This document shows positions 20,853 to 22,296 of a stretch of 22,296 nt of DNA, in pieces. The translations under genes and the position numbers were made by a program. Under the pieces are notes generated by a model. It did not search any database and had not been told where the DNA came from. It saw nothing but the letters and a program-made list of their open reading frames with translations. How positions within the stretch are numbered: the stretch's first letter is position 1; each line of letters opens with the position of its first letter. Origin of the DNA: Acetofilamentum sp. (GTDB lineage: Bacteria > Bacteroidota > Bacteroidia > Bacteroidales > JAFGXI01); NCBI GenBank assembly GCA_020720565.1, contig DYOK01000019.1, forward strand, positions 1 through 22,296. The letters are read 5' to 3'.

Positions 20853-22289
20853 ATGCTACATCAGAGATTAGAACAAAAATTGCTTCAAAAACTTTCGCCT
20901 CAACAAATTCAACTGATTAAGCTTTTGGAAGTTCCTACTATGGAGCTAGAGCAAAGAATTAAACGCGAGATGGAGGAGAACCCGACGCTCGAAGAGGGTA
21001 GAGACGAGGAAGAAGAAGTGCAAGAAGACGAGAAAATCGAAGAACCCGATAATTTCTCATTAGAAGATTATGTCAAAAGCGAAGACGTACCTGCATATCG
21101 TTTGCAAACCAATAATTACTCCAAAGACGACGAACGAAAAGAAGCACCAATCTCGGAAAGCATTTCGTTCTACGAAAATTTACATACCCAACTAGGCTTA
21201 CGAAAGTTGCCCGAGTTCGATTACGATATTGCAAAATATATCATCGGTAACATTGACGAAGATGGTTATTTGCGCCGCGAAATCCCGATGATTGCCGACG
21301 ACCTCGTTTTTAGAGCCAACATCGAAGTGAGTGACGAAAAGTTAGAGGAAATACTTAAAGTTATCCAGTCTTTCGACCCTCCCGGCGTCGGTTGTCGAAG
21401 TCTACAAGAGTGTCTTTTAATACAACTCAACAGGAAAGAAACAGAGCATTACGAGGTGAAAATTGCCAAAGAAATTCTTACGCATCATTTCGAAGAATTT
21501 ACGAAAAAACATTACAACAAATTAAACTCTAAATATGGGTTAAACGACGAATCGCTCAAGCTGGTCATCGACGAGATTCTTAAACTTAATCCAAAGCCCG
21601 GAAGTGGATTTACAAGCCCTGGAACAAGGCCCACGCAACATATCACACCCGATTTCTTGCTCGATTACGACGAGAACCAACTTAATTTGAGCCTTAACAC
21701 CAAGAATGCCCCCGATTTGAGAGTGAGTAAGACCTACTCGAACATGCTACAAGAGTACGCTACAAACAAATCGAATCAATCCAAAGACCAAAAGGAAGCG
21801 GTTACGTTTATTCGACATAAACTCGATTCGGCCAAATGGTTTATCGAGGCCATTAAGCAACGCCAGCAAACCCTTTTGCAAACCATGACCGCAATAGTCG
21901 ATTTTCAACACGAATATTTTATCGAAGGTGATATTAAAATGTTGAAACCCATGATTTTAAAAGATATAGCCGAAAAAACAGGGCTCGATATCTCGACCAT
22001 TTCTCGCGTTGCCAATAGCAAATACATTCAGACTCACTTTGGAATTTTCCCGCTTAAATCGTTTTTTTCCGAAGCCATGCAAACCACCGATGGAGAAGAT
22101 ATTTCGTCGAAAGAATTAAAAGCCATACTCCAAGAAGCAGTGGAAGCCGAAGACAAAAAGAACCCTCTAACCGACGACGAATTGGCCGACTTACTCAAAG
22201 AAAAAGGCTATCAAATTGCCCGTCGAACCGTGGCCAAGTACCGCGAACAGTTGGGGATTGCTGTGGGAAGAATGCGCAAAGAATTGTAG
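20853..22289 (+). CDS. rpoN: RNA polymerase sigma-54 factor
   Basis: 478 aa, full length, ending TAG 7 bases before the window edge. It directs RNA polymerase to -24/-12 promoters and needs AAA+ enhancer-binding activators. Region I is the Gln/Leu-rich activator-interacting helix (QKLSPQQIQLIKLLEVPTMELEQRI, 12-36), followed by the acidic linker of region II (about 49-75). The core-binding domain (about 100-300) has IGNIDEDGYL (131-140) and FDPPGVGCRSLQECLLIQL (174-192). The DNA-binding part has the helix-turn-helix LKDIAEKTGLDISTISRVANSKYIQ (369-393) and the RpoN box ARRTVAKYRE (456-465), identical to the family signature. No activator gene and no convincing sigma-54 promoter is in the window. 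Confidence 0.97.
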   Translation: MLHQRLEQKLLQKLSPQQIQLIKLLEVPTMELEQRIKREMEENPTLEEGRDEEEEVQEDEKIEEPDNFSLEDYVKSEDVPAYRLQTNNYSKDDERKEAPISESISFYENLHTQLGLRKLPEFDYDIAKYIIGNIDEDGYLRREIPMIADDLVFRANIEVSDEKLEEILKVIQSFDPPGVGCRSLQECLLIQLNRKETEHYEVKIAKEILTHHFEEFTKKHYNKLNSKYGLNDESLKLVIDEILKLNPKPGSGFTSPGTRPTQHITPDFLLDYDENQLNLSLNTKNAPDLRVSKTYSNMLQEYATNKSNQSKDQKEAVTFIRHKLDSAKWFIEAIKQRQQTLLQTMTAIVDFQHEYFIEGDIKMLKPMILKDIAEKTGLDISTISRVANSKYIQTHFGIFPLKSFFSEAMQTTDGEDISSKELKAILQEAVEAEDKKNPLTDDELADLLKEKGYQIARRTVAKYREQLGIAVGRMRKEL

Positions 22290-22296
22290 CGTTTTT

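Overview
The window looks like chromosomal DNA from a member of the Bacteroidota, probably the Bacteroidales/Marinilabiliales side. The evidence is a perfect Bacteroidota promoter (TTTG, about 18-20 bp, TAnnTTTG) in front of several genes, almost no Shine-Dalgarno sequences, an RprX/RprY-type two-component pair, a protein with a type IX secretion C-terminal sorting domain, lipoproteins with short signal peptides, and AT-rich spacers. No phage, transposase, CRISPR array or plasmid gene is visible. The gene content is mostly housekeeping; the unexplained structure is in the spacers.

Left arm (1-5193, nearly all minus strand): the tail of a possible plus-strand gene and a NifX/NafY-fold protein with a His-rich tail share a bidirectional terminator; then recD, metG and a DUF502 membrane protein. 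Centre left (5325-6094, plus): a tRNA-Phe with textbook promoter and terminator, then a small helical protein of unknown function. Next comes a minus-strand operon siaB-siaC-folK-trmH (8159 down to 6108): a SiaB-type kinase and its SiaC-type phosphoprotein substrate, translationally coupled to folate synthesis and an RNA methyltransferase.

Right arm (8569-22289, all plus): pdxA with a coupled SanA/ElyC-like envelope protein; tpiA; a strongly expressed-looking TPR/OmpA-like lipoprotein with its own promoter and terminator; an SLC13 transporter with cysQ (sulfate uptake and PAP removal); the rprX sensor kinase and rprY regulator on separate promoters; a small lipoprotein followed by a T9SS-exported discoidin-like protein; and rpoN (sigma-54).

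Beyond the genes, the most interesting signals are: (1) a dispersed intergenic repeat with a 13-bp palindromic core GGTCTTNGACCT, four clear copies plus degenerate ones, two of which match at 30 of 33 positions although 11 kb apart and on opposite strands; (2) a 59-nt nested inverted repeat upstream of rpoN; (3) a 12-bp perfect inverted repeat lying over the rprY promoter; (4) an rprX promoter placed so that its mRNA would be leaderless; and (5) a siaB-siaC pair without siaA or siaD. All assignments come from reading the sequence by eye; no database search was run.
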